Shown: positions 1 through 5,383, numbered from the stretch's first letter. The stretch is 5,527 bases of DNA from Alcaligenaceae bacterium (GCA_029265335.1 JAJUJN010000156.1:1-5527), one strand, 5' to 3'. Numbers and translations are program-made. Notes: generated by a model not told the origin, from the letters alone.

Positions 1-54
1 AACGAAACTCAGGCTCAGCAGCGCGGTGCTCAGCAATGTTTTTGCGTTCTTCAA
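1..54 (-). CDS. Start of an exported protein (signal peptide only, cut by window edge)
   Basis: Read on the minus strand from a TTG at 52-54, the frame stays open to the window edge and gives 18 residues, (M)KNAKTLLSTALLSLSFV. Two lysines followed by a hydrophobic Leu/Ala/Ser stretch are typical of a Sec signal peptide, so the product is probably periplasmic or outer-membrane. A Shine-Dalgarno-like GGAG lies 8 bases before the TTG. No in-frame ATG or GTG is visible in the roughly 40 bases upstream that I read, which favours the TTG start. The gene lies 101 bp downstream of the sulfatase on the same strand, so co-transcription is possible. The mature protein is missing and its family cannot be read. 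A solute receptor or porin would fit the context, but that is a guess. Confidence 0.6.
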   Translation of the reverse strand, partial: MKNAKTLLSTALLSLSFV

Positions 55-98
55 GATAGGATCTCCGAATAAATCGATGAACGGCGAGCACGGCGCAA

Positions 99-121
99 TG
101 ACTCAGAAGGGAAGTGAGTCA
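99..121. repeat. Inverted repeat between the sulfatase and the next gene
   Basis: TGACTCA (99-105) and TGAGTCA (115-121) form a perfect 7 bp inverted repeat around a 9-base purine-rich spacer. It lies between the sulfatase stop and the TTG start of the exported-protein gene. Neither strand has a T-run after it, so it is not a standard intrinsic terminator. It could be an operator, an mRNA processing or stability hairpin, or chance. Confidence 0.5.
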
Positions 122-155
122 CGGCGCTGGCTCAATGATGTGGAATGCAAACCTG

Positions 156-1709
156 TCAGCCAGCACCGATGGGTTTTGGCAGTGGGTCGCGTATATCTTG
201 CGGTCGGGCGTGAATTCGATCGGTGAGCTCCTCACGAAGCCCTTTGTAGGCGGGGTCGTGAAAGCGGTTGACCATTTCATGGGGGTCTTCGCTCAATACA
301 TAGAGTTCGCCCTCGCCGGATTCCAGTTCGAGAGTGAGTTTGGCGTGCTGTGTACGAACGGCGCGCAAATCCAGCGCCACGCCGCAGCGCTCGGGGCCAA
401 GCTTCCATTCGGTGTAGGCGTGGTCGCGGCTGGCCGAGCCGTCAAACAGGGGACGCAAGCTGGTGCTGTGCGCAGCCGACGGATTGGGCACTTCGGCGAA
501 ATCGGCGAACGTGGCCGCCAGATCCAGGGTGGAAACGGGGTCGGCAATGGTTTGGTTGGCGGGTATTCCCGGCCCCCGTGCAATCATGCCGATTCGCAAT
601 AGACCTTCGTAGAACATGGGGCCCTTGAGCATGAGCCCGTGATCGCCAAGCCATTCGCCATGGTCGGAGGTGAAAATCACCAGAGTGTTTTCACTCAGGC
701 CCAACTCATCCAAAGTGGTAAGAATGCGTCCCACGTTATGGTCGATGAGCGAAATCATGCCGTAGTAGTTGGCGATGAGGTGGCGCAGCTGATCATCGGT
801 TTGTGGATCCATGCGCGAGTATTCCTGGCGCACTCTCGCCATATCACCCTTGATGCCCGGCGGCGTTTCGATGGCGGCACGATGCCACCACGGACGATTC
901 TCAAAATCTCGCGTGCGATGTTCGGGCAGACGAATGTCCTCGGGGGAGTGCAGCAAGCTCCAAGGAATCGGTGCGTCGAACGGATGGTGCGGATCGGGGA
1001 ATGAGACCCAGGCGCAGAAAGGCTCGCTGCCACTGCGTTTATGTTCGCGCAGCAACTCCACGGTGCGATCGCCTACCCAAGTGGAGTTGTGCCAAGCCAC
1101 CGGCAAGCCCGAGTGGTGGGTTTGACCGGCACCACCGTCGTCGCCGCAACGCTTGAGATACAGCTCATCTTTGAGATCGGCCAAGCCGTCGCCCCGATAC
1201 CAGCGTTCGTATTGCAAACCCCGAGGCGCACGTTCCGGCAACCAGTAATTGTGACCGGTGAGCATCATGTCGACTTTCTGAAAGCCCATATAGGGGCCGT
1301 TCCAATCGTCTCCATACAGCGCCGACCCCGCCACGTTCTCCGGACGCTTGGTGGGTTCATGTGTGTGATAGGTGGAGAAATGCCCTTTACCGATGAAGGT
1401 GGTAGCGTAGCCGGCGCGGCTCAATGAACCGGCAAAGCCTCGGTCGGCAATATCTTCATCCAGCTCAATGCCGTTGTCGTGCACGCCGTGGGTGAGAGGC
1501 AGCACCCCGGTAAGAATCGAGGCTCGTGACGGCTGACAGACCACGTTGGGCGTAATGCAATTGGCAAAGCGCGTTCCTTGTTGGGCCAAAAGATCGAGAT
1601 GCGGCGTGTGCACGCCGGCACCTTCAAATCCATAGGCATCACCGCGATGCTGATCACTCGTGATGAGGAGGATATTGGGGCGGCGCTTGCTGGGCTTGGC
1701 CTGCGTCAT
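156..1709 (-). CDS. Type I sulfatase (alkaline phosphatase superfamily), cytoplasmic
   Basis: A 517-residue formylglycine-dependent sulfatase that would hydrolyse a sulfate ester to an alcohol or phenol plus sulfate. The N-terminal strand PNILLITSDQ carries the metal-ligand pair D19/Q20. The signature CQPSR is at 58-62, where C58 would be converted to formylglycine and R62 supports it. GKGH (K108, H110), DPHHPF (around 239-244) and TSDHGEWLGDHG (D349, H350) with K362 supply the other expected active-site residues. The set appears complete and the length is normal. The Asp-Gln pair, where many arylsulfatases have Asp-Asp, resembles choline sulfatases and phosphonate monoester hydrolases, so either substrate class is possible. 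There is no signal peptide, so the substrate must be imported. The ATG is supported by AAGGAA at 1716-1721. The gene is divergent from marR and likely repressed by it. Activity needs a formylglycine-generating enzyme or anSME encoded outside this window. Confidence 0.95.
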   Translation of the reverse strand: MTQAKPSKRRPNILLITSDQHRGDAYGFEGAGVHTPHLDLLAQQGTRFANCITPNVVCQPSRASILTGVLPLTHGVHDNGIELDEDIADRGFAGSLSRAGYATTFIGKGHFSTYHTHEPTKRPENVAGSALYGDDWNGPYMGFQKVDMMLTGHNYWLPERAPRGLQYERWYRGDGLADLKDELYLKRCGDDGGAGQTHHSGLPVAWHNSTWVGDRTVELLREHKRSGSEPFCAWVSFPDPHHPFDAPIPWSLLHSPEDIRLPEHRTRDFENRPWWHRAAIETPPGIKGDMARVRQEYSRMDPQTDDQLRHLIANYYGMISLIDHNVGRILTTLDELGLSENTLVIFTSDHGEWLGDHGLMLKGPMFYEGLLRIGMIARGPGIPANQTIADPVSTLDLAATFADFAEVPNPSAAHSTSLRPLFDGSASRDHAYTEWKLGPERCGVALDLRAVRTQHAKLTLELESGEGELYVLSEDPHEMVNRFHDPAYKGLREELTDRIHARPQDIRDPLPKPIGAG

Positions 1710-1749
1710 GACTGGTTCCTTCTATAGAGAGCTGGATGCGAGTGGCCTT

Positions 1750-1778
1750 ATTATGCGATCTTTTCGTTTACTAGTAAA
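1750..1778 (-). promoter_or_regulatory. Predicted sigma-70 promoter of the sulfatase gene
   Basis: On the minus strand, TTTACT (1773-1778) as a -35 box is followed after 17 bp by CATAAT (1750-1755) as a -10 box. They match the consensus at 4/6 and 5/6. Transcription would begin near 1743, leaving a leader of about 34 bases that contains AAGGAA (1716-1721) before the ATG at 1709. The -35 box is one half of the adjacent palindrome, so a protein bound there would block RNA polymerase. Confidence 0.55.
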
Positions 1779-1782
1779 TGAA
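1763..1782. promoter_or_regulatory. Palindromic operator candidate, probably for the adjacent MarR regulator
   Basis: The 12 bp TTTACTAGTAAA (1767-1778) is a perfect palindrome. Allowing one mismatched pair (1766/1779) extends it to 20 bp, with TTC at 1763-1765 and GAA at 1780-1782. A second perfect palindrome, CTTGATCAAG (1783-1792), abuts it, with its centre 15 bp further on. MarR dimers typically bind 16-20 bp palindromes in the intergenic region beside their own gene. The site covers the predicted sulfatase -35 box and lies about 140 bp before the marR start, so repression of the sulfatase is the simplest reading. I found no convincing marR promoter in this gap. Confidence 0.6.
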
Positions 1783-1921
1783 CTTGATCAAGCGTACGAG
1801 AGTGCCTGACAGTGGCGGGCAGGACGGTGAAAAGGGATGAGCAGAAGGCCGGCACCAAAACGGGCGAATGAGATACGCTTGTGTGATCGAGCGAACAAGT
1901 TGCCCGGGAGAAAGAGAGAAG

Positions 1922-2464
1922 ATGACCTTGTCGCGTGAACGCACTGCCGGCCCGACAGCCTGGCAGGATCCCCTGGAGCAACTGGAGGTTGATCCAAACC
2001 TTCCTTTCGAACGCTATCTCACGTTCCAGATGAACCTGCTGTCGAACACCTTCGAACGCCAATGGTCGCGATACTTGCGCCAAAATGCTGGAGTGAGTTT
2101 GAGCGAATGGCGAATTATCGCCATGCTGCATGCTGGGCCGGCCACCTTTGCGCGCCTGGTGGCGGCCACGAACGTCAATCGCGGCCTGCTGCATCGTTCT
2201 GCCCATTCCTTGGCCAAAGCCAAGCTGCTCACCATCAGCGCCACGCCGGGCGACGCGCGAAGCACCACGCTCACGCTGACCAAGGCCGGGCAAGCGCTTT
2301 TTGAACGCGTGCGCCCGCTCACACTGGAGCGGCAACAGCATTTTCTTTCTGTGCTGGAGCCAGAGGAAAGAAGGGCGCTCTACAGCGCATTCGCTAAATT
2401 GCGCGAAGCTGCAGAGCGTTGGGATTCATTGCTGGAAAAGAAGGGGTCCGCGGGCAAACCTTGA
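1922..2464 (+). CDS. MarR-family transcriptional regulator
   Basis: A 180-residue winged helix-turn-helix regulator. An N-terminal dimerisation helix (about 28-56) is followed by the DNA-binding domain: SLSEWRIIAML (59-69), FARLVAATNVNRGLLHRSAHSLAKAKLL (76-103, including the recognition helix), and the wing with the family's Asp-x-Arg and LTLTKAG (111-123). C-terminal helices (about 130-172) complete the dimer interface. An ATG at 1868 would add 18 residues but has no good ribosome site. The ATG at 1922 follows purine-rich GGGAG/GAGAG and gives a more typical N-terminus, so I chose it. MarR proteins usually repress and are released by small, often aromatic, ligands. The divergent sulfatase, with a palindrome on its promoter, is the likely target, and the ligand could be its substrate or product. 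Confidence 0.93.
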   Translation: MTLSRERTAGPTAWQDPLEQLEVDPNLPFERYLTFQMNLLSNTFERQWSRYLRQNAGVSLSEWRIIAMLHAGPATFARLVAATNVNRGLLHRSAHSLAKAKLLTISATPGDARSTTLTLTKAGQALFERVRPLTLERQQHFLSVLEPEERRALYSAFAKLREAAERWDSLLEKKGSAGKP

Positions 2465-2492
2465 AGGGGGTTTCCGGGCCTTCTGCGGTAAG

Positions 2493-2534
2493 GAGGTGGG
2501 TGGCGCGTGCGCCTGCATTCTTGAAAACCACCTC
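2493..2534. repeat. Inverted repeat with nested GC-rich hairpin after marR
   Basis: GAGGTGG (2493-2499) and CCACCTC (2528-2534) are perfectly complementary, and the loop contains a second palindrome, GGCGC-GT-GCGCC (2502-2513). The element lies 28 bp past the marR stop, in the gap where marR and the CoA-transferase gene converge. Neither strand shows a downstream T-run. It may slow polymerase, protect transcript 3' ends or assist Rho-dependent termination. I see no coding sequence in 2465-2624. Confidence 0.4.
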
Positions 2535-2571
2535 ACCCGCGAAACGTTGTCGGAGTGAGCGCTGCCGCCAT

Positions 2572-2591
2572 CACGGGGTGTCGATCCCGTG
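2572..2591. terminator. Hairpin in the convergent marR / CoA-transferase gap, possible bidirectional terminator
   Basis: CACGGG (2572-2577) pairs with CCCGTG (2586-2591). A G-T and a T-A pair extend the stem to 8 bp around a 4-base loop (2580-2583). It lies 33 bp beyond the CoA-transferase stop and about 108 bp beyond the marR stop, a suitable place for a terminator serving both genes. The absence of a T-run on either strand makes it a poor intrinsic terminator, so the assignment rests on position and stem quality. Confidence 0.35.
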
Positions 2592-2624
2592 CCGCATGCA
2601 GGGCTCGACTCGACTACGCCGTAT

Positions 2625-3788
2625 TCACTCAAACTCGGAGCGAATTTTGGGACCATGCTCGTCGAGCATTGGCGCCCAGTCTTGCGGGCTGCCGCTGCCG
2701 TACCCCATGGCGGCGAACGGAGTACGTACTGCCTTGTATTCGACCTCCGCTCCCGAGCTGAGATCGACGAAGATGTTTCGTTGCTCGAGCTGGGGGTTGT
2801 CGATCATGTCGGCCACCGTATTGATCGGGCTGCAGGGAATACCTGCCTCACCAATCAGTTCGAGCCAATGAGCGCGCGCCCGGCCTCTGAACTGTTTCTC
2901 GAGTTCACTTTTCAACTCCGGTTCATGTTGAAGCCGAAGCTGGGGGCTTTGGAAGCGCGGATCTTGGAGTAGGTCTTCGCGTTCAATGGCGCGCATCAGC
3001 TGCTGGAACATCGCGTCGCCAACGGTGCAAATGACGAAATGCCCATCGGCCGCTTCAAAAGTGTCGAAAGGCGTGATGAGAGGGTGGCGCGATCCCACGC
3101 GGTCAGGAATTTCGCCGGTGACGCTGTAGCGCATGTAATGGCTCTCGAGCAAAGCAACTTGGCAATCGAGCATGGAGATGTCAACTCGTGAGCCCTCACC
3201 GGTTCGGGCACGTTCGTGCACTGCCGAGACAATCGCAAGTGCAGCATAGAGCCCCGCTCCGAGGTCTCCGATGGAAGTGCCAACCCTCGTGGGCGGACCA
3301 TCAGCTTGACCGTTGATACTCATCATGCCGCTCAAGGCCTGTACCACCAAATCGTACGCGGGCAAATCCCGCCAGGGACCAGTTTGTCCGAATCCTGAAA
3401 TGGAAGCGTATATCAGCTCAGGATAGGTGGAGCGTATGTGTTCCTCGGTGAGACCGAGCTTGTCCATGACGCCCGGTCGAAAATTCTCGACGAGGATGTC
3501 CGCTTCGCTCAGGAGTTTATGGAGCAGTTCACGATCGGGTTCATCTTTGAGGTTCAAGGCGAGTGATTCCTTGCCCCGATTGATCGACATGAAGTAGGTG
3601 GATTGTCCGCCCTGCAAGGGCGGAACATGTCGGGAGTCATCGCCGCGCTGAGGGGTTTCGATTTTTATGACTCGCGCACCCAGATCGGCCAGCAAAAGCG
3701 AGCAGTAAGGGCCCGCGAGGTATCGCGTGAGATCAACAACCACAAGATCCTGAAGAGGACCTTTGCGGACAGACGGGGACAGGCTCAT
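2625..3788 (-). CDS. Family III CoA-transferase (CaiB/BaiF/formyl-CoA transferase type)
   Basis: A 387-residue cytoplasmic enzyme that moves CoA between carboxylic acids via an enzyme-bound aspartyl anhydride. The N-terminus has the family pattern VVVDLTRYLAGPYCSLLLADLGARVIKIE (16-44), then GDDSR (49-53), NRGKESLALNLK (70-81), ADILVENFRPGVMDKLGL (96-113) and YASISGFGQTGPWRDLPAYDLVVQALSG (127-154). D146 in PAYD is the expected catalytic aspartate. TRVGTSIGDLGAGLYAALAI (167-186) and GIPCSPINTVADMIDNPQL (316-334) are also typical. Length is normal for the family. AAAGGAG at 3793-3799 lies 4 bases before the ATG. The gene starts 28 bp after the GntR gene on the same strand and is almost certainly in its operon. 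A carboxylate activated here could feed the neighbouring crotonase-fold enzyme, much as CaiB works with CaiD. The donor and acceptor acids cannot be read from the sequence. Confidence 0.95.
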   Translation of the reverse strand: MSLSPSVRKGPLQDLVVVDLTRYLAGPYCSLLLADLGARVIKIETPQRGDDSRHVPPLQGGQSTYFMSINRGKESLALNLKDEPDRELLHKLLSEADILVENFRPGVMDKLGLTEEHIRSTYPELIYASISGFGQTGPWRDLPAYDLVVQALSGMMSINGQADGPPTRVGTSIGDLGAGLYAALAIVSAVHERARTGEGSRVDISMLDCQVALLESHYMRYSVTGEIPDRVGSRHPLITPFDTFEAADGHFVICTVGDAMFQQLMRAIEREDLLQDPRFQSPQLRLQHEPELKSELEKQFRGRARAHWLELIGEAGIPCSPINTVADMIDNPQLEQRNIFVDLSSGAEVEYKAVRTPFAAMGYGSGSPQDWAPMLDEHGPKIRSEFE

Positions 3789-3816
3789 GACGCTCCTTTG
3801 GCTGAGATGGGAGTTG

Positions 3817-4500
3817 TTAGGGGGATGGCGAAACCTGATCAGCGATAAATTCGTCAGGCAGACTCATCAGAAATTCGGCGAATGATTTGCCGGCCACCGC
3901 AATGTGATCCACCGCGGCTTGGAAGGCCGCACTTTCATCGTGGCTCGCGATGGCATTGAAGATCTTGCGGTGGTCGGATGCCGATTCCGCCATGCGCCCG
4001 CGTTGATGAAAGTTGTTGTGACGATAGAGATACGAGCGGCGACGCAACCAGCGCACAAGATCGGTGAGCTGCGAATTTCGACAGCTCGTATAGAGAATTT
4101 CGTGGAACTGAGTGTTCGCATGGGCATAGGCCTCTTTGTCTAACGAGGTCGCTGCTTTTTCACATTGTTCCAACCAATGCTTCATTTCCTGTTGCTCGCT
4201 TTCGGTTTGCCGACGAGCGGCCAGCATCGCGCATAAGCCTTCCTGATACGCCAATAGCTCGAGTAGCTCGAGTAGCTCTCTTGACGTGAGTTTGGTGACG
4301 TAGGCGCCCTCGCGAGGTACGCGGTGCACCAAACCCAGCGCGCACAGCTGTTGGATGGCTTCTCGGATGGGTGTGCGTGACGTGCCAAAAGTCTGCGCGA
4401 GCTCCTTTTCGTCGAGCAAGCTGCCCGGCACCAGCCGGCCTTCGGCGATTTCCGACTCGATGCGATCACGAAGACTTGCCACTAAATCCATGGTTTTCAT
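3817..4500 (-). CDS. GntR-family regulator, FCD subfamily
   Basis: A 227-residue repressor-type regulator. The N-terminal winged helix (about 4-70) has LASLRDRI-like helix 1, GSLLDEKELAQTFGTSRTPIREAIQQLCALGLV (26-58) as helix-turn-helix, and wing VHRVPREGAYV (58-68). The all-helical FCD ligand domain (about 74-212) has three candidate metal-ligand histidines: H133 (QFHEIL), H177 (DHRKI) and H199 (DHI). The position where the family usually has Asp, four residues before the first His, is N129. The ATG at 4500 is supported by AGGA (4507-4510) and a promoter with a perfect -10 box. The ATG three codons in is less well placed. It is first in an operon with the CoA-transferase and divergent from the crotonase-fold gene. 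Such regulators usually repress themselves and neighbouring catabolic genes until an organic-acid effector binds. Confidence 0.95.
   Translation of the reverse strand: MKTMDLVASLRDRIESEIAEGRLVPGSLLDEKELAQTFGTSRTPIREAIQQLCALGLVHRVPREGAYVTKLTSRELLELLELLAYQEGLCAMLAARRQTESEQQEMKHWLEQCEKAATSLDKEAYAHANTQFHEILYTSCRNSQLTDLVRWLRRRSYLYRHNNFHQRGRMAESASDHRKIFNAIASHDESAAFQAAVDHIAVAGKSFAEFLMSLPDEFIADQVSPSP
4256..4278. repeat. Tandem 9 bp repeat inside the GntR gene
   Basis: AGCTCGAGT occurs twice back to back (4256-4264, 4265-4273), followed by a partial third copy, AGCTC (4274-4278). In the regulator it encodes three Glu-Leu-Leu units (residues 75-83) in the first helix of the FCD domain, just after the DNA-binding domain. 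The unit is a multiple of three, so gain or loss of a copy would keep the frame and change the helix by one triplet of residues. Confidence 0.8.
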
Positions 4501-4520
4501 GTTGCGTCCTGCTAAACAAA

Positions 4521-4550
4521 ATTATAAACTGCCAACTAGTAATAATGCAA
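4521..4550 (-). promoter_or_regulatory. Predicted promoter of the GntR / CoA-transferase operon
   Basis: On the minus strand a perfect TATAAT (4521-4526) lies 18 bp after TTGCAT (4545-4550), a partial -35 match (3/6). Transcription would begin near 4514, giving a very short leader that still contains AGGA (4507-4510) before the ATG at 4500. The ACTAGT hexamer (4535-4540) lies in the spacer, so a protein bound there would compete with RNA polymerase. The crotonase-fold gene must be driven from the same 76 bp. I could not pick one convincing plus-strand promoter, although several TATAAA/TAATAA stretches could serve as its -10. Confidence 0.5.
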
Positions 4551-4566
4551 AGATCATCAGTAATAA
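4535..4566. promoter_or_regulatory. Operator candidates: ACTAGTAA element and 21 bp-period direct repeat
   Basis: AGTAATAA appears at 4538-4545 and again at 4559-4566, 21 bp apart, close to two helical turns, so both copies face the same side of the DNA. The first copy overlaps ACTAGTAA (4535-4542), identical to the core of the palindrome beside marR. These elements sit between the divergent GntR and crotonase-fold genes, overlapping the GntR-gene promoter. They are candidate sites for the GntR protein, the MarR protein or both. Which protein binds cannot be told from sequence. Confidence 0.4.
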
Positions 4567-4567
4567 C

Positions 4568-4571
4568 GGAG
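4568..4571 (+). promoter_or_regulatory. Ribosome binding site that decides the GTG start
   Basis: GGAG lies 5 bases before the GTG at 4577-4579. The reading frame is open much further upstream, with ATGs at 4355, 4490 and 4499, but these lie in or overlap the antisense 5' part of the GntR gene. I see no ribosome site before 4499, and the added residues do not look like a crotonase. GTG at 4577 is therefore the preferred start. Confidence 0.65.
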
Positions 4572-4576
4572 ATAAC

Positions 4577-5353
4577 GTGGCTGGCACGATCCCCTCTCTC
4601 ACGATTGACGGTGCGGTCGCGCACTTGAGGTTGCACCGACCAGAACAAGCCAATCGCATCGAACCTACCGACCTCGACACCTTGTGCACCTACTGCGAGC
4701 GCTTGACAGCGGACCCACACGTGAGGGTTGTCTTGATCAGCTCGGAAGGGAAGTACTTCAGCGCCGGGTATGACATACGCCACGTCAGCGATATTGCGAA
4801 TCAGTCGGATGCGCCCACGTTGAACAACCCCTTCGAAGCCCTCGTGGATGCCGTTGAGGCTTTGCCTCAGGTCACCATCGCTCGAATTCACGGAGGGGTC
4901 TATGGCGGTTCAACCGACCTCGCACTTGCCTGCGATTTTCGCATTGGCGTTCCTCACGCAGAAATGTTCATGCCTGCGAGTCGTCTCGGTCTGCTTTATT
5001 ACCCATCGGGTGTGCGCCGGTTCGTGACACGGCTGGGGCCACAGGCAGCCAAGGAGCTCTTTTTTTTGGGGCGCAAATTAAACGCGCGCAAGATGTTGGA
5101 CATCGGATTTTTGAGCGAGGTGGTGGCACCGGAGACGCTCGATAGTCACGTACAGCAGCTGGTTGAGGAGCTGATTGTTCAGGCTCCAATGCCTATGTCA
5201 GGAGTGAAGCGTGCAATCAACGACATGGTGAACGGCACCTTCGATTTGCACGAGTACAAATTGTTTGAGGCACGTTCGCTGAGGTCAGCAGACCTGAAAG
5301 AGGGGTTGCAGGCTTGGCGCGACAAACGTCGACCAAGTTTCAAGGGTGAGTAA
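4577..5353 (+). CDS. Crotonase-superfamily enzyme, resembles methylmalonyl-CoA decarboxylase
   Basis: A 258-residue cytoplasmic acyl-CoA enzyme of normal family length. GKYFSAGYDIRHV (58-70) supplies the first oxyanion-hole strand, and HGGVYGGSTDLALACDFRI (105-123) the second, at about G110/G111. The two catalytic glutamates of enoyl-CoA hydratases are absent: the first aligns with D114 and the second, in MFMPASRLGLL (130-140), with A134. From memory of E. coli YgfG (ScpB), the region around FMP...LGLLYYPSG and the C-terminus EGLQAWRDKRRPSFKGE match its layout. The YgfG active-site tyrosine aligns with Y141, but its oxyanion histidine is Y65 here. Decarboxylation of a malonyl-type CoA, or another reaction without Glu catalysis, is more likely than plain hydration. 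It is divergent from the GntR gene and precedes a probable solute-receptor gene. The product of the neighbouring CoA-transferase is a natural candidate substrate. Confidence 0.9.
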   Translation: MAGTIPSLTIDGAVAHLRLHRPEQANRIEPTDLDTLCTYCERLTADPHVRVVLISSEGKYFSAGYDIRHVSDIANQSDAPTLNNPFEALVDAVEALPQVTIARIHGGVYGGSTDLALACDFRIGVPHAEMFMPASRLGLLYYPSGVRRFVTRLGPQAAKELFFLGRKLNARKMLDIGFLSEVVAPETLDSHVQQLVEELIVQAPMPMSGVKRAINDMVNGTFDLHEYKLFEARSLRSADLKEGLQAWRDKRRPSFKGE

Positions 5354-5383
5354 ATCTGGCGCTTCGGTCTTTACCCAGAACAG

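Noticed and set aside
114..1427. Several open frames on the plus strand opposite the sulfatase (for example 114-602, 639-1004, 1041-1427)
   Set aside because: They lie wholly or largely antisense to a sulfatase with all its active-site motifs, show no recognisable domains, and are expected shadows in GC-rich DNA.
1868..1921. An upstream ATG adding 18 residues to the MarR protein
   Set aside because: There is no good ribosome site before 1868 and the added residues are not typical of the family. The ATG at 1922 is preferred, although this is not certain.
1751..2341. A 196-codon open frame on the minus strand opposite marR
   Set aside because: The plus strand encodes a textbook MarR winged helix, while the minus frame shows no motif and would run through the operator and promoter region.
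2555..2600. Possible tRNA T-arm remnant around the 2572-2591 hairpin
   Set aside because: The stem and sequence loosely recall a T-arm, but the loop lacks TTCGA at the right spacing and no acceptor, D or anticodon arm can be drawn, so it is neither a tRNA nor a convincing attachment site.
2555..2972. Plus-strand frames running from the convergent gap into the 3' end of the CoA-transferase gene
   Set aside because: They overlap strongly conserved CoA-transferase sequence in antisense and have no domain content or convincing ribosome site.
4355..4576. A 74-residue N-terminal extension of the crotonase-fold protein
   Set aside because: The extra residues are antisense to the GntR DNA-binding domain and unlike any crotonase N-terminus. 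GTG at 4577 has a GGAG and gives a normal 258-residue protein.
4466..4891. A 141-codon minus-strand frame opposite the start of the crotonase-fold gene
   Set aside because: It is antisense to the oxyanion-hole region of a well-supported gene and crosses the divergent promoter region, and it has no recognisable motif.
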